From the NCBI GenBank assembly GCA_963971225.1, contig OZ020269.1, positions 24,962,963 through 25,026,962 of the forward strand: a DNA stretch of 64,000 nucleotides, given 5' to 3'. Source of the stretch: Melieria omissa (lineage: Eukaryota > Arthropoda > Insecta > Diptera > Ulidiidae). Under the pieces are notes generated by a model. That model was not told where the DNA came from and made no database searches. It saw nothing but the letters and a program-made list of their open reading frames with translations. The translations under genes were made by a program, and so were the position numbers. Shown piece by piece: positions 54,855 to 64,000 of this stretch (positions are counted from its first letter, which is position 1; each line of letters starts with the position of its first letter).

Positions 54855-57072
54855 CTTAGAGATGTCTTGCAGAAAATTTATCTGACACGTTAGAAACAAT
54901 CTTATCTTAGTTTGAAGAACATTTTAAGGTCTAGAATCGTGAGAATATTATTAATAAAATTACAACTAGGTTTGATCAATTCTAAGGACAACTACGATTC
55001 TAAGATCCTTCAATTCTAAGATTACAACTTGGTTTGATCAACTCTAAGGACCCTAAAGCCTGATTCTATACCATTTTTTATGAAAAGAAAAGCTTAAAAG
55101 GATTATTAAAGATGCATGATTTGAATTTGAGTTATTAGAGACGACATTCCTATGAGAATTTTTCAGCAGATCGTCTGCTCAAAGTGAACCACTTTACAAC
55201 TGGATCGTAATATACAAAGTTTAAATTTTCTCATGGTTTTGCCCATTAATCTAACACAATGTTTTTTTAAGAACCTTTTCAAAACTCTAAAAAATCATTA
55301 GAATCATGCGGCGTAAATTTTGAAGCACATTTTTTAAATCAAAGTTGCTCAATTTCTGGCCCATGATAAGTTAATGGGAAAACCAGAGAACTGAAAATGT
55401 GAAAAAATCAGTAGATCTATGTGACTCATGACAAAAATTGACAACCGGTTCTTTTAGAAAATCCAACTTTAAGAGCTGCATTTAGAAAATTATTAATGAA
55501 ATTACTTTTACGTTAAAAAGGAATATGATCATTTCTAAGGACTCTCAAGTGTGATGCAATACTATTATGACCCGTGTGAAGCTAATAACGAGTGTTCGAG
55601 ATGCAAATAATAATGATGATATGTCACTTTATTGGGAAATCAATATCGAGCAGACATCGAACATATCTGACATGGAGGTAGAAAATCGACATCCAAAAGA
55701 AGAATCATCATATCTCAGTTCAAGTGACGTAACAAGAAATAAGCAGATCACTTGTATCTATGAAAAGAAAAGCTAATAAGTAGTCTTAGAGATGTAAAAC
55801 TTGAAGGTGAGTTACTAGAGAAAGAGAGTTTATTGGACGGTGAATTTGAAGAACGGTCATGGAAAGGAGGATTATATCTCAATTCGAAGGACGTAATGAA
55901 CAATAAAAAAATTATTTTTAAGACCTACGTTATCTTAGAAATGCAGGATTTGATGATAAGTCACTAGAGATGTCTTGCAGAAAATGTATCTGACACGTAC
56001 GGAACAATCTTATCTTAGTTTGAAGGACGTTTTTAAGTTCCCTAAAAGAACTACACTCGTAAGAATATTATTAATAAGATTTTAACTAGGTTTGATCATT
56101 TCCTAAAATCATCCTAAAGCCTGATTCTATACCATCGATATCATTGGTACCTATGAAAACAAAAGCTTAAAACGAATCTTAAAGGTGAAAAACTTGAATT
56201 TACACTTTGTAGCAGAAAGTTTATTTGGCACGGTTCGGTGGGCGGTAGAATCATCATATATCAGTCCTAAGGAAGTAATGAGCCATAAGTAAGATTTATT
56301 CTACGTTAACTATGACTGAAAACAACAATGAATCTAAGAGATGCAAAATTAGATGATAAGTCACTAGAGCAGACGACGTCTTGCAGAAAGCTTACATGAC
56401 ATGTAAGTTGAAGAACGGTCACCGAGAGAGCATCATATCTCAGTTCTAAGGACGTATTAAGTAATAAGTATGATTTCTTCTATGTTACCTATGAAAAAAA
56501 AAAGTTAACAACAATTCTTAGAGATGCAAAACATTCACTCATCTAATGTGATGAATGAGTCACTAGACAAGCCAACGTATTCAAGAAAATGTATGAGACA
56601 CATAAATGAGAATCATATCTTAGTTGGAAGGATGCATTAAGTCCACTTAAAGAGCTGCAACGAGCTAAGCTAAGTATGATTATTTCATTACTTCTACCTT
56701 AAAAAGACCTTTGATCGATTCCAAGGGCCCTAATATATGTCTGATGTAATATCATTGTTACCTATAAAGAAAAAAAATGTTAAAAAACTGAGATGCAAAC
56801 TTTCGTGATGAGTCACTAAAGAAGCCAACGTCTGGCAAATTTCAAAATTTTAGTTGACAAATAGGTAGAAAAACGAAGCACAAAAGGAAGATCAGACTCC
56901 AAAAGACCTCCAACTACTAGTAAAATTATTTCTACGTTTGCTATGAAAAGAAAAACTAATAACAAAACTAAATTGTGCAAAATTGCATGTGCCTAGAGAA
57001 GCCAACGCAACGTGTAGCAGAAAATATATTTGATATCATAAAGGAGGATCATATTTCAGTTCAAAGGATGTA
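54855..57072. repeat. 2.2-kb satellite-like array, 150-250 bp units, about 1.1-kb higher-order period
   Basis: Recurrent words: AGTCACTAGAG (or close variants) near 55131, 55811, 55960, 56360, 56559, 56812 and 56990; GATGTCTTGCAGAAAAT near 54861 and 55970; CTAGGTTTGATCA near 54966 and 56086; CTATGAAAAGAAAAGCTTAA or similar at several sites. The last-named pairs are about 1.11 kb apart, suggesting a higher-order unit. A 69-codon frame at 55567-55776 lies wholly inside repeats and is not a gene. Confidence 0.75.
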
Positions 57073-57076
57073 TTAA

Positions 57077-57297
57077 TATTAGAAAGATTACTTATTATAT
57101 ACGCTGATATCTCAAAAAGTACACATCACATTTGGCTCATTGCAATTGTAGAACCCGAATCATAGAACTAATTGTAGAACCTGTTAAAAAAATAAAAGTC
57201 ATCAAAGCAAAAGTTGATAAAAATACTAAAGAAAATACAAATATTTTCAAATTTAAAACCGTCAAAATGACCGCAATTCTCCTTGGGGAAGATTTTT
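57077..57297. mobile_element. piggyBac-like MITE, copy 3 (TTAA flanks)
   Basis: The 221 bp element lies between TTAA at 57073-57076 and 57298-57301. It shares TAGAAAGAT near the left end and CGCTGATATCTCA, AGCAAAAGTTGATA and AATACTAAAGAAAATA with copy 1 at 18513-18734, in the same order and with nearly the same length. The right terminus is strongly diverged. It abuts the end of the satellite array. Confidence 0.6.
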
Positions 57298-57301
57298 TTA
57301 A

Positions 57302-57960
57302 CGCTTACGGTGACAAATAAGGAAAAAACTAGTGAACCAGAGGTGTCAAATCCAAAATCCTGTTACCGGTTGTTATCACCAGTGATTATAAATATTAGAC
57401 ACGTGACATTAGAACTGATATTAGGCGCAGCCTTTGTCAGAAAGACACATTTCCTTAAACTTATTCTTTCGAAAGGAAGATCTGTGGAAATTCTGGTTTA
57501 CGCCAGATTCTGGCCAGATTCGGTTTGAATTCGATTTAAATTTCGGTTTTAAACACATATTTTTTTCTATTTCCTGACAAGCCATCCCATAGATATTGCA
57601 TGACATTCTGAAGCTAATGTTTTGAAATTAAATAAATCAACTTTCAAGTTTTGTTTCTTGTGAAGGTTGGAAAGTATTTCACTGTAGTATGAAGACGAAC
57701 AGCCACCTTATCTTTTAGGAAACAATTTCAGAAATGAATATTCATATCCAAACCAAAACCTGACCGACTGGCGACACTTTAAGGTCGTACGTTCTTTATA
57801 AAGTCTGTGTTAAGTTTTAAGTTTTTGTCAAATAAACAATCAGTACTTCTAGAAGTCAAACTAAAGTTGAAAAATAAAGAGTTTTGGGCAAAATTAATTC
57901 TTTGCTGATTTTGAACTGAAACCATAACTGCTGGCAAATCAAGGCAAGAAAGAAAAACTA
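57302..57960. other. Non-coding, nothing recognised
   Basis: Single-copy-looking AT-rich DNA. Short frames on both strands are without known domains. Confidence 0.35.
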
Positions 57961-57964
57961 CTTC

Positions 57965-58520
57965 AATGCTGTCCAACCGTGTCTAGAAAAAATCCGGCAA
58001 GGACAGAATCGACCCTGACTACATTACTTAGTCTCATCTTGAACTTCCTAAGAACTACTTATAATACTTCTTCTAACTCTAATTTGCGTTTTTCACATTT
58101 TATTGTAGACTGTTAATAGAAGTCGAAATTCAATGAAAAAACCGGGTCAACCCTAACTAGGATATTTAAACTCAGCTTGAACTTGCTAAAAACTACTTCT
58201 TCTAACTCGAAGAGAGAAGACAACTGCATCTCTCACATTTCAATTTAGACTGTTGACACTTGAAAGATCATTGCGGTCATTTTGATGGTTTTTCATTTTT
58301 AAATAACTATTTTCTTTAGTATTTCTATCAACTTTTTATATTTTGACTTTAAATATTTTATCTTGAAATAATTTTGTATTTTTAAAAATTTATTTTATGA
58401 AAAATTACCCAAATACGAGATGTACCTTTCGAGATATAAGCAAATATAATATTTAGTCCTTGTAGGTATGGAAAACTTGCAGTCTTTCTAGTGTTAATAG
58501 AAGTCGAAATGCAAACCATA
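57965..58520. repeat. About 140-bp tandem repeat, interrupted by a MITE
   Basis: Two units share ATCTTGAACTTCCTAAGAAC or AGCTTGAACTTGCTAAAAAC, CTTCTTCTAACTC, and TAGACTGTTAATAGAAGTCG. The TTAA at 58113-58116 corresponds to the TTGA at 58253-58256, 140 bp away. The third unit starts after the MITE at 58494. Confidence 0.7.
58257..58493. mobile_element. piggyBac-like MITE, copy 2, reverse orientation
   Basis: The 237 bp element is bounded by TTGA (58253-58256, a decayed TTAA) and TTAA (58494-58497). The right end GCAGTCTTTCTAGTG is the inverse of CACTAGAAAGACTGC. The tandem unit 140 bp to the left shows the uninterrupted site TAGACTGTTAATAGAAGTCG, proving duplication of TTAA on insertion. Confidence 0.8.
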
Positions 58521-61039
58521 CTCTCAGTTTTTAATGCTGCGCTCTAGTTCTACATAAATAACGGGACTTGAACGCTCTACGATTCCTTTATACAGACAAA
58601 CTTTTCCCTATAACAATGGCCACATTTCAAATAGTTTTTAGAATTGAACGTTGCGTATTGACAAACTTTTTGTTTGTTTATTCAGCCACGCACAATTGTC
58701 TGTGTGCAGACTCACACACACAAACACACACAGCGCACACTCCCATCGACTAGTTCAATGAATTTAAAAATTCCATAAAGGTTTCATTTGACTTGTCCAA
58801 CTTCGTTGTTGTTGTCATGATATTTTGTTATTATTATTTTTAAAAGCGCTGCGTTTCGTTTCGTTTGTTTGGCTGACTGGTGGTGGTTGTTGTTGGTGGC
58901 GCTGCTTGGGCGGCTGTGGCTTTGGTGCGTTTCGTCGAGTGTTTTCGTCTCGTTTGTATGCCAAAGTGGTTATTAATTAATTATGTTTATGGATTTTATT
59001 GATTGCGGACTTGCGCGCGAATTGGAACGCAACCACTGTCAGGGTTTCGTATGAATTCACCGACACTCATCGTTGTTGGGTTAAATGAATTTGAATGAAA
59101 AGTAAATGTTGGCGAGCGGAGACATTTAATTGTTTTCCTTGTGAGCTAAAAATAGCCATTACGACATGAAAATAAAAAATTTAATTTAAATTTCAATTTG
59201 CTGCAGTGTAGGTAAGTTCATGTGATGTGCCTTAAGTATTGAATTGTTGTGCTAATCGAAAGTAAATTGAATGGACACAAGTGGCGTCAAAAATTTATTG
59301 TGATGTTTGTTTGAAAGGTTTGAAAAGAAAACAATTGCAAAACTTTGTTACAATTAGATAAATTTGCAATGATTTGTAATTTATGAAATTTTTGCATTTC
59401 ACCTGAAGTCTTCTGGTATTTTTACTACGAATTCTGAACCACTTTGCATGTAGCCAAAACGCCTAAAAACCCAATTCTTTTAATCAAAAATGACGCATTC
59501 TTTAAAAATGCTTCCCTCTAAACCCAATTCGAGTAACTAATTCAACACTTTTGCACTCAATTCACCGCATATTATCGCTAAACATTTAATTAAAAATTTT
59601 TTATGGTGCAAACTTTCCAAGTAAACATTTAAACAATAATGTGGGAATGGTTCAAGGTGTTAGCTACGTCATTCACAAACAAATATCAGGAAGCCGCGAA
59701 AACAAAGAGCTCAATTTTATTTGTAAACAAACGACCTAAGTGTGAAAATGCTGCATTTCGAAAAGCGAGTCTAGCAAAGGCATTGAAATTTATTGCATTG
59801 GTCGACGGAAAACTTAATCAAATTGAAAATATAAATATGCGAATTTAAAGAAATTAAAGTTATTCAAATAAAGAAAAAAACCAATTCAAATTATATTTGC
59901 CATTTTATTTATGTCTTTGTTTGTTCGGTCGACGTGTATGGTGTGTGAAAATCTGCAAATTGGGAAATTGCTGAAAATCTTCTTAGAATTTTTCATAGCA
60001 AACAAATTTCTGCGCAAATCAATTTGGTTTAGTACCAAAAATAAAATGATTTTATGTTAACAAAAATAAATTAGTGAGCAATAGAAAACATTTAGAATAG
60101 TGAAACCACTAAAATCTCTAAGCGAAAATACATAAATTCCATTGAAATAGCAAACAAAAAAAGCAAAAACTACAATAAATTAAATGAGATATGTTTAAAA
60201 ATATGCTATAAAAAAATAGCTTAGAACAAAAACAACACTTGTTCAACGTATCAATGCTGCGAGTCTGTTGTGTTGACCTATTGCAGCATACGGCTCTCGT
60301 AGCATTAACAGAAAATTCTAATTTCATTACTCCTAACAGTTCTCTGCTGCTTGGCTCATGTATTGTGCTATCAGCAGCTCTGAAAGACTTAACAGCAACA
60401 CTTGTTAACAGCGAGCACTTGTTAACAGACATTTGCTAATTTGAGTGCCACATAACAGCGCTCTTTCGGCATATTCGCTGTTAAGCGTCGCCGTTGCTGT
60501 TGTTTACGTTCAAACGTGTTTGTGGCTATTATGGGAATTGCTCGTATTTCATGCGCCTTTGTATATTTCCGTTGAGCGTTTTGTTTAGTTTGCAGCTACC
60601 CTGAGATAGTTCTGCTTTGGTTTAACACTCTGCTGGCATAAGTTCGTATGAAGCACAGCTCAACGACTGTTCTAAACGGGAAATGAAGATTGAGTTAAAA
60701 CTTGCTATCATTGCATGAGGGTTGTTCGCTCAACGAACATTTGTTACGACTGAAAGAACAGCCGTGGCATTATCTGATCCCGTTTTTGAATCTATTAAAT
60801 TTAAATCAATTACATAAAATTTTAATAATTTACGTTGGGTGTCATTTGGAGGAAGTAATTTTCGCTGATAATTTTCTATATAAATAATGTTTTATTAGAA
60901 ACAATTTTAAGTTTCCGCAATTTTGTATTTTCATTCAAAGTTGAATTGACTAAACATTTGTTTGTGATTAATTTTTATGTTATCGTAGAAAAAACGAATT
61001 ATGGTCAAACGCCATTAGACTATTTTATATATTTTTTGT
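58521..61039. other. Non-coding DNA with two GC-richer islands
   Basis: 58800-59060 carries CGTTTCGTTTCGTTTG, GGTGGTTGTTGTTGG and homeodomain-type words (TTATTAATTAATTATG, TTTATGG, TTGATTGCGG) close together near 58970-59008. 60240-60680 is the second island. Frames such as 59639-59848 have no known domain. Confidence 0.35.
60399..60428. promoter_or_regulatory. Duplicated CACTTGTTAACAG motif
   Basis: Two exact 13-bp copies (60399-60411 and 60416-60428) lie 17 bp apart inside a segment with several further TAACAG words (60302-60310, 60337-60342, 60389-60394, 60452-60457). Each holds a CACTTG E-box and a GTTAAC palindrome. This looks like a transcription-factor site cluster; the factor is not identified. 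Confidence 0.35.
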
Positions 61040-61330
61040 TTTTATATTTTTAAAATAATTTTTAAGTGGAACAAAGAAATGAAAGTGTTGTAAATTATTA
61101 TATGAGAAATATATAAAACAACTTTGGTCATTGTACCAAAAAACAGAAACATTAATTTTTTTTTTTTAAATGAATCGTTACATTTTATGTTCTTTAGATG
61201 TGACGCAGGTGAAAAAAAACTGAAAAGATTCTATTGTTAAATATTATATAAGAAATATAAAAAAAAATATTTGGTGATTGTACAAAAATTTTAACGTGAT
61301 GAAAAACATTTTTTTAAATTAAAAATTTTT
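61040..61330. repeat. About 144-bp tandem repeat related to 16655-16884
   Basis: ATTATATGAGAAATATATAA near 61098 and ATTATATAAGAAATATAAAA near 61242 are 144 bp apart, each followed by TTTGGT(C/G)ATTGTAC. The preceding word GCAGGTGAAAA (61204) matches the 16-kb array (GCAGGTGGAAAA). Confidence 0.5.
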
Positions 61331-61334
61331 GTAA

Positions 61335-62297
61335 ATACAATTTTTTTTTAAATACAAGTTTTTTTATACATACATTTTTATAAACACATTTTTGAGTTCC
61401 ACCGATTTTTCTGGTCATGCAGATGCAGATCTACAATACGTCTCAACCTCATCTAAAACGTAATTTTTCTTCCTTAACGAATTTTTTCGGCTTCAGCCAA
61501 ATATTTTATTTGTGCCGAATATTTTGCTCCGGCTTCAACCAAAAATCCATCTTCGGTCAGACACTACGACCTTACCAAACTGTAAACAGAAGCAGTTGAT
61601 TCTCCAAAACTGAAAATTTATACATGGCTTGGTCCACGATCTGTTGTAAAGTTTTGAAAAATGAATTTTTGCAAATATTTTTCGAAAATACATCAAACTG
61701 TGAATACCTCGATTATTATTAAAGAAATAGTGATTTTTATGTTATAGGGTTCGGTTCTATTAGATATAAATTATTTTAAATGTTTTTAAATGGTAGAATT
61801 TTTAGGTTAAGTAGGATTTAGGATTATGAAGTAAGTAAAGAGTAAGTAAAAGAGATTTTGTTTGTTCCTTTCATAAGTCTAAGCGATTATATTTTCTACT
61901 AAGTTGACTCATTGACGCTTTGCTTTTTAAGAGTATATCCCCGAAATCTGAGTGAGTGAGTTTAAAGATGTTAGTGACTCACTATGTTTGTATTCAAAAT
62001 TTATTTTATAAACTATACGGAAAGTATTTGCCATAGAATTTATGTAATGTTACTCAGTTAGTTTTACGTGGAAGAGAGGAAGTGCAGTGTTGAATATTTA
62101 TCTACTTTCAATTTACTGGTAAATTTTTGCTTGCATTTCGCATTAGTCAACAATAGCAAAGACCGAATCATCATAATTCACCATTAAAGTTCATACATTT
62201 TCGGTTTTAATTTTAAAATTGCAAATTCTCAGAATAAACTGTTTCATTCGCATGATTATTAGGTATGAAGGAAATACATTTAAAAAAAATTTAAAGT
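61335..62297. other. AT-rich non-coding DNA
   Basis: No gene, array or element ends were recognised. Confidence 0.35.
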
Positions 62298-62305
62298 ATA
62301 TGATG

Positions 62306-62461
62306 CAGGGGCGGATTCAGAAAAATATTTCGGGGGGGGTTTCAAAAAGTAATTCTTTGATATTCATAAATTGTCTTTTAATTTGTATGTAGTTTTAATG
62401 TCGATCCCAATATTTCGGGGGGGGTTTCAACCCCCAAAACACCCCCCTGAATCCGCCACTG
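62306..62461. mobile_element. hAT-type MITE with 8-bp duplication (CAGGGGCGGATTCAG family), copy 2
   Basis: The 156 bp element has ends CAGGGGCGGATTCAG and CTGAATCCGCCACTG. The flanking 8-bp duplication is ATATGATG (62298-62305 and 62462-62469). It is closely alike to the element at 24679 throughout. Both copies share the same G-for-T difference in the left terminus (CAGGGG against CAGTGG), so they derive from one asymmetric source. Confidence 0.9.
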
Positions 62462-62469
62462 ATATGATG

Positions 62470-63008
62470 TCTAATAATTTCTACACCAGGAGATAGAGAT
62501 TAGATGATTTGAAAATGAAATAAATTGGAAATTACTTTTACATATCATAAATATTCTATAGGTATACATTTTTATAATCAAGAACTGTCAAGAACTGATT
62601 ATTGTAGAAAATTTAGTACATTGTGTTCCACGAAAATGGCTGAGCAATTCGAGTAAAGACCTGATTTTACGATTGCATATTCTGCAGAAATACTTCATTT
62701 TATGATCAATGCATACAATACTCGTAATTACTATAGTTTGGGACTTCCCCGCTTTGAGGTGTTTAGTGCGCACAGCACTTTTTGGGCCAAGAATGGCTGC
62801 AAAAGATTGACATCATTCACCTAGTTAGTAGTAGCATGAAATAAAAATGTTATAGGGAAACTTTAAGAGCTGAAGGCTTCGATAAATCTTAAAATACTTT
62901 GTATGCTCTATAAGAATTTGTGTTCATAGAGTGATAAATAAATGTTTTGGAACTTTAGATGAGACACGGAATACGACTGATGAACAATTTTATCAGATTC
63001 CTGCAGTA
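62470..63008. other. Non-coding, nothing recognised
   Basis: AT-rich spacer between the MITE and the mariner. No frame with a domain. Confidence 0.4.
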
Positions 63009-63010
63009 TA

Positions 63011-63956
63011 CATTGTGACCGAAAAGTTTCCGGAAATTCTCATTTAAAATTCGCGCGCTGTATATTTTTCGATATTTTAAGTTTCTGTAGGTTGATAGCA
63101 CTGTCCTTAATTACTATGCCAAAAATTAGCGCGATCTGTCAGACAGTTTGTTTACGGCAGCTGTTGAAACCAGTTCACCTCAGTAGTGCGTTGCGATTTT
63201 GTTGAGAATTTTCTTCAAAATGAGTACCGTGAACAGGTCTCTTTGGACGTGCTTGATCGTGCCAATTCCTATCCAACTTTCATGGAACGCATCATAACTG
63301 GTGACGAGACATGGGTCTACGAGTACGACATGCAAACAAGCCAACAATCATCGGAATGGAGAGGAAAATACGAGCCGAAACCGAAAAAACCACGCCAAAG
63401 TCCCTCGAAAATCAAGGTAATGCTGATTGTTTTCTTCGATATTCGTGGTGTGGTGCATCATGAATTCGTCCCCGAAGGACAAACAGTCGATAAAGACTAT
63501 TATTTGACTGTTTTAAGACGTTTGCGTGAAAATATCCGCCGTAAACGGCCTCAATTGTGGAAGGATAATTCATGGATTTTTCATGACGATAATGCTCCCT
63601 CGCACCGAGCCAACATTATCAACGATTTTAAGGCCAAACATTCAATAAATACCATCGAACAGCCACCGTATTCACCTGATCTTGCACCGTGTGACTTTTT
63701 CCTGTTTCCCAAACTCAAATTACCACTCAGAGCAACGCGTTTTGAATCCATAGAAGACGTAAAACAGAATTCGCAGAGGGAACTCAAAGCCATACCGGAA
63801 AGCGCCTATAAAAAATGTTTTGATGATTGGAAAAAACGTTGGCATATGTGTATCGCTTCTAATGGAGCATATTTTGAAGGAGATAAAATAAATATTGATG
63901 AAGATTAAGAATTTTGAGTTTTATTTAAAATTTCCGGAAACTTTTCGGTCACAAGG
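63011..63956 (+). mobile_element. Mariner-like (DD34D) element, N-terminally deleted
   Basis: Ends begin CATTGTGACCGAAAAGTTTC and, inverted, CCTTGTGACCGAAAAGTTTC, with TA duplications at 63009-63010 and 63957-63958. The 946 bp length against about 1.3 kb for the family, together with a missing DNA-binding domain, indicates an internal deletion near the 5' side. Different termini from the mariner at 16885. Confidence 0.9.
63186..63908 (+). pseudogene. Mariner transposase, catalytic domain only
   Basis: A 240-codon open frame without its own proper start: the first in-frame ATG is codon 33. The catalytic triad is visible: TGDETW (D40), HDDNAPSH, and 34 residues later the D of YSPDLAPCDFFLFPKLK, giving DD34D. 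WVYEYDMQTSQQSSEWR and the C-terminal YKKCFDDWKKRWHMCIAS are family-typical. The N-terminal helix-turn-helix region (about 100 residues) is missing, so it could not bind its ends unaided. HDDNAPSH has an extra D compared with the usual HDNAPSH. Confidence 0.88.
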
Positions 63957-64000
63957 TATATCGCTAATGACCTTTGCGTTAGTCTTTGAACCATCTGTAT

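Noticed and set aside
55567..55776. 69-codon ORF
   Set aside because: Lies entirely within satellite repeats, and its sequence recurs in broken form in neighbouring units.

Overview
This window looks like non-coding, transposon-rich DNA from a higher dipteran fly. The basis is the strong AT bias, the interspersed CA/TTG/AAC microsatellites, a dipteran-type 5S rRNA gene, and the mix of Tc1/mariner, hAT-like, piggyBac-like, LOA-like LINE and Ty3-type elements. A tephritid fruit fly is my best guess from general resemblance. The species cannot be proven from the sequence alone. I found no convincing host protein-coding gene.

Left edge (1-930): a GC-richer block reads on the minus strand as a TATA-less promoter, with an initiator at about 832 and a DPE at exactly +28. 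It is followed by an ORF-poor leader ending in a good splice donor at 298/297. A host gene may therefore start here and run off the left edge, which would make much of the window its upstream DNA. An A-rich tract (940-2620) follows.

3.5-14.2 kb: a dead pogo/Tigger element (3573-5063); a cluster of hAT-like termini; and a 5.35 kb LOA-like LINE (8070-13422) with a perfect 12-bp target duplication, nested in one of those hAT-like elements. The LINE has an intact ORF1. Its ORF2 carries endonuclease, reverse transcriptase, RNase H and zinc-knuckle motifs and is broken only by one stop and one frameshift. Scraps of older LINEs follow.

16-32 kb: short tandem arrays with 126-151 bp spacing, an internally deleted mariner, two MITEs with TTAA (piggyBac-like) target sites, hAT-like MITEs with perfect 8-bp duplications, SINE-like sequences, a decayed LINE, a long T-rich array, and a tandem duplication carrying two MITE copies. 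GC-richer blocks without long ORFs (around 15.5, 21.8, 30.5 and 32.5 kb) are candidate regulatory islands.

35-46 kb: 2 kb of pyrimidine-rich DNA; a TTTGAATTTGAT minisatellite on both sides of an intact DD37E Tc1/mariner-family element (39160-40462, 321-aa transposase); a lone 5S rRNA gene 160 bp beyond it; and a solo LTR with a 4-bp duplication (44918-45312).

46-64 kb: a second copy of a 0.55 kb dispersed repeat, a foldback element, seven TTAGG units, a 2.2 kb satellite, two more copies of the TTAA MITE (one beside its own empty-site paralogue), another hAT-like MITE, and an N-terminally deleted DD34D mariner (63011-63956).

The recognisable proteins are all transposon-encoded. The transposases act on the terminal repeats of their own elements and could mobilise short relatives; LINE ORF1 and ORF2 would act together on their own transcript.
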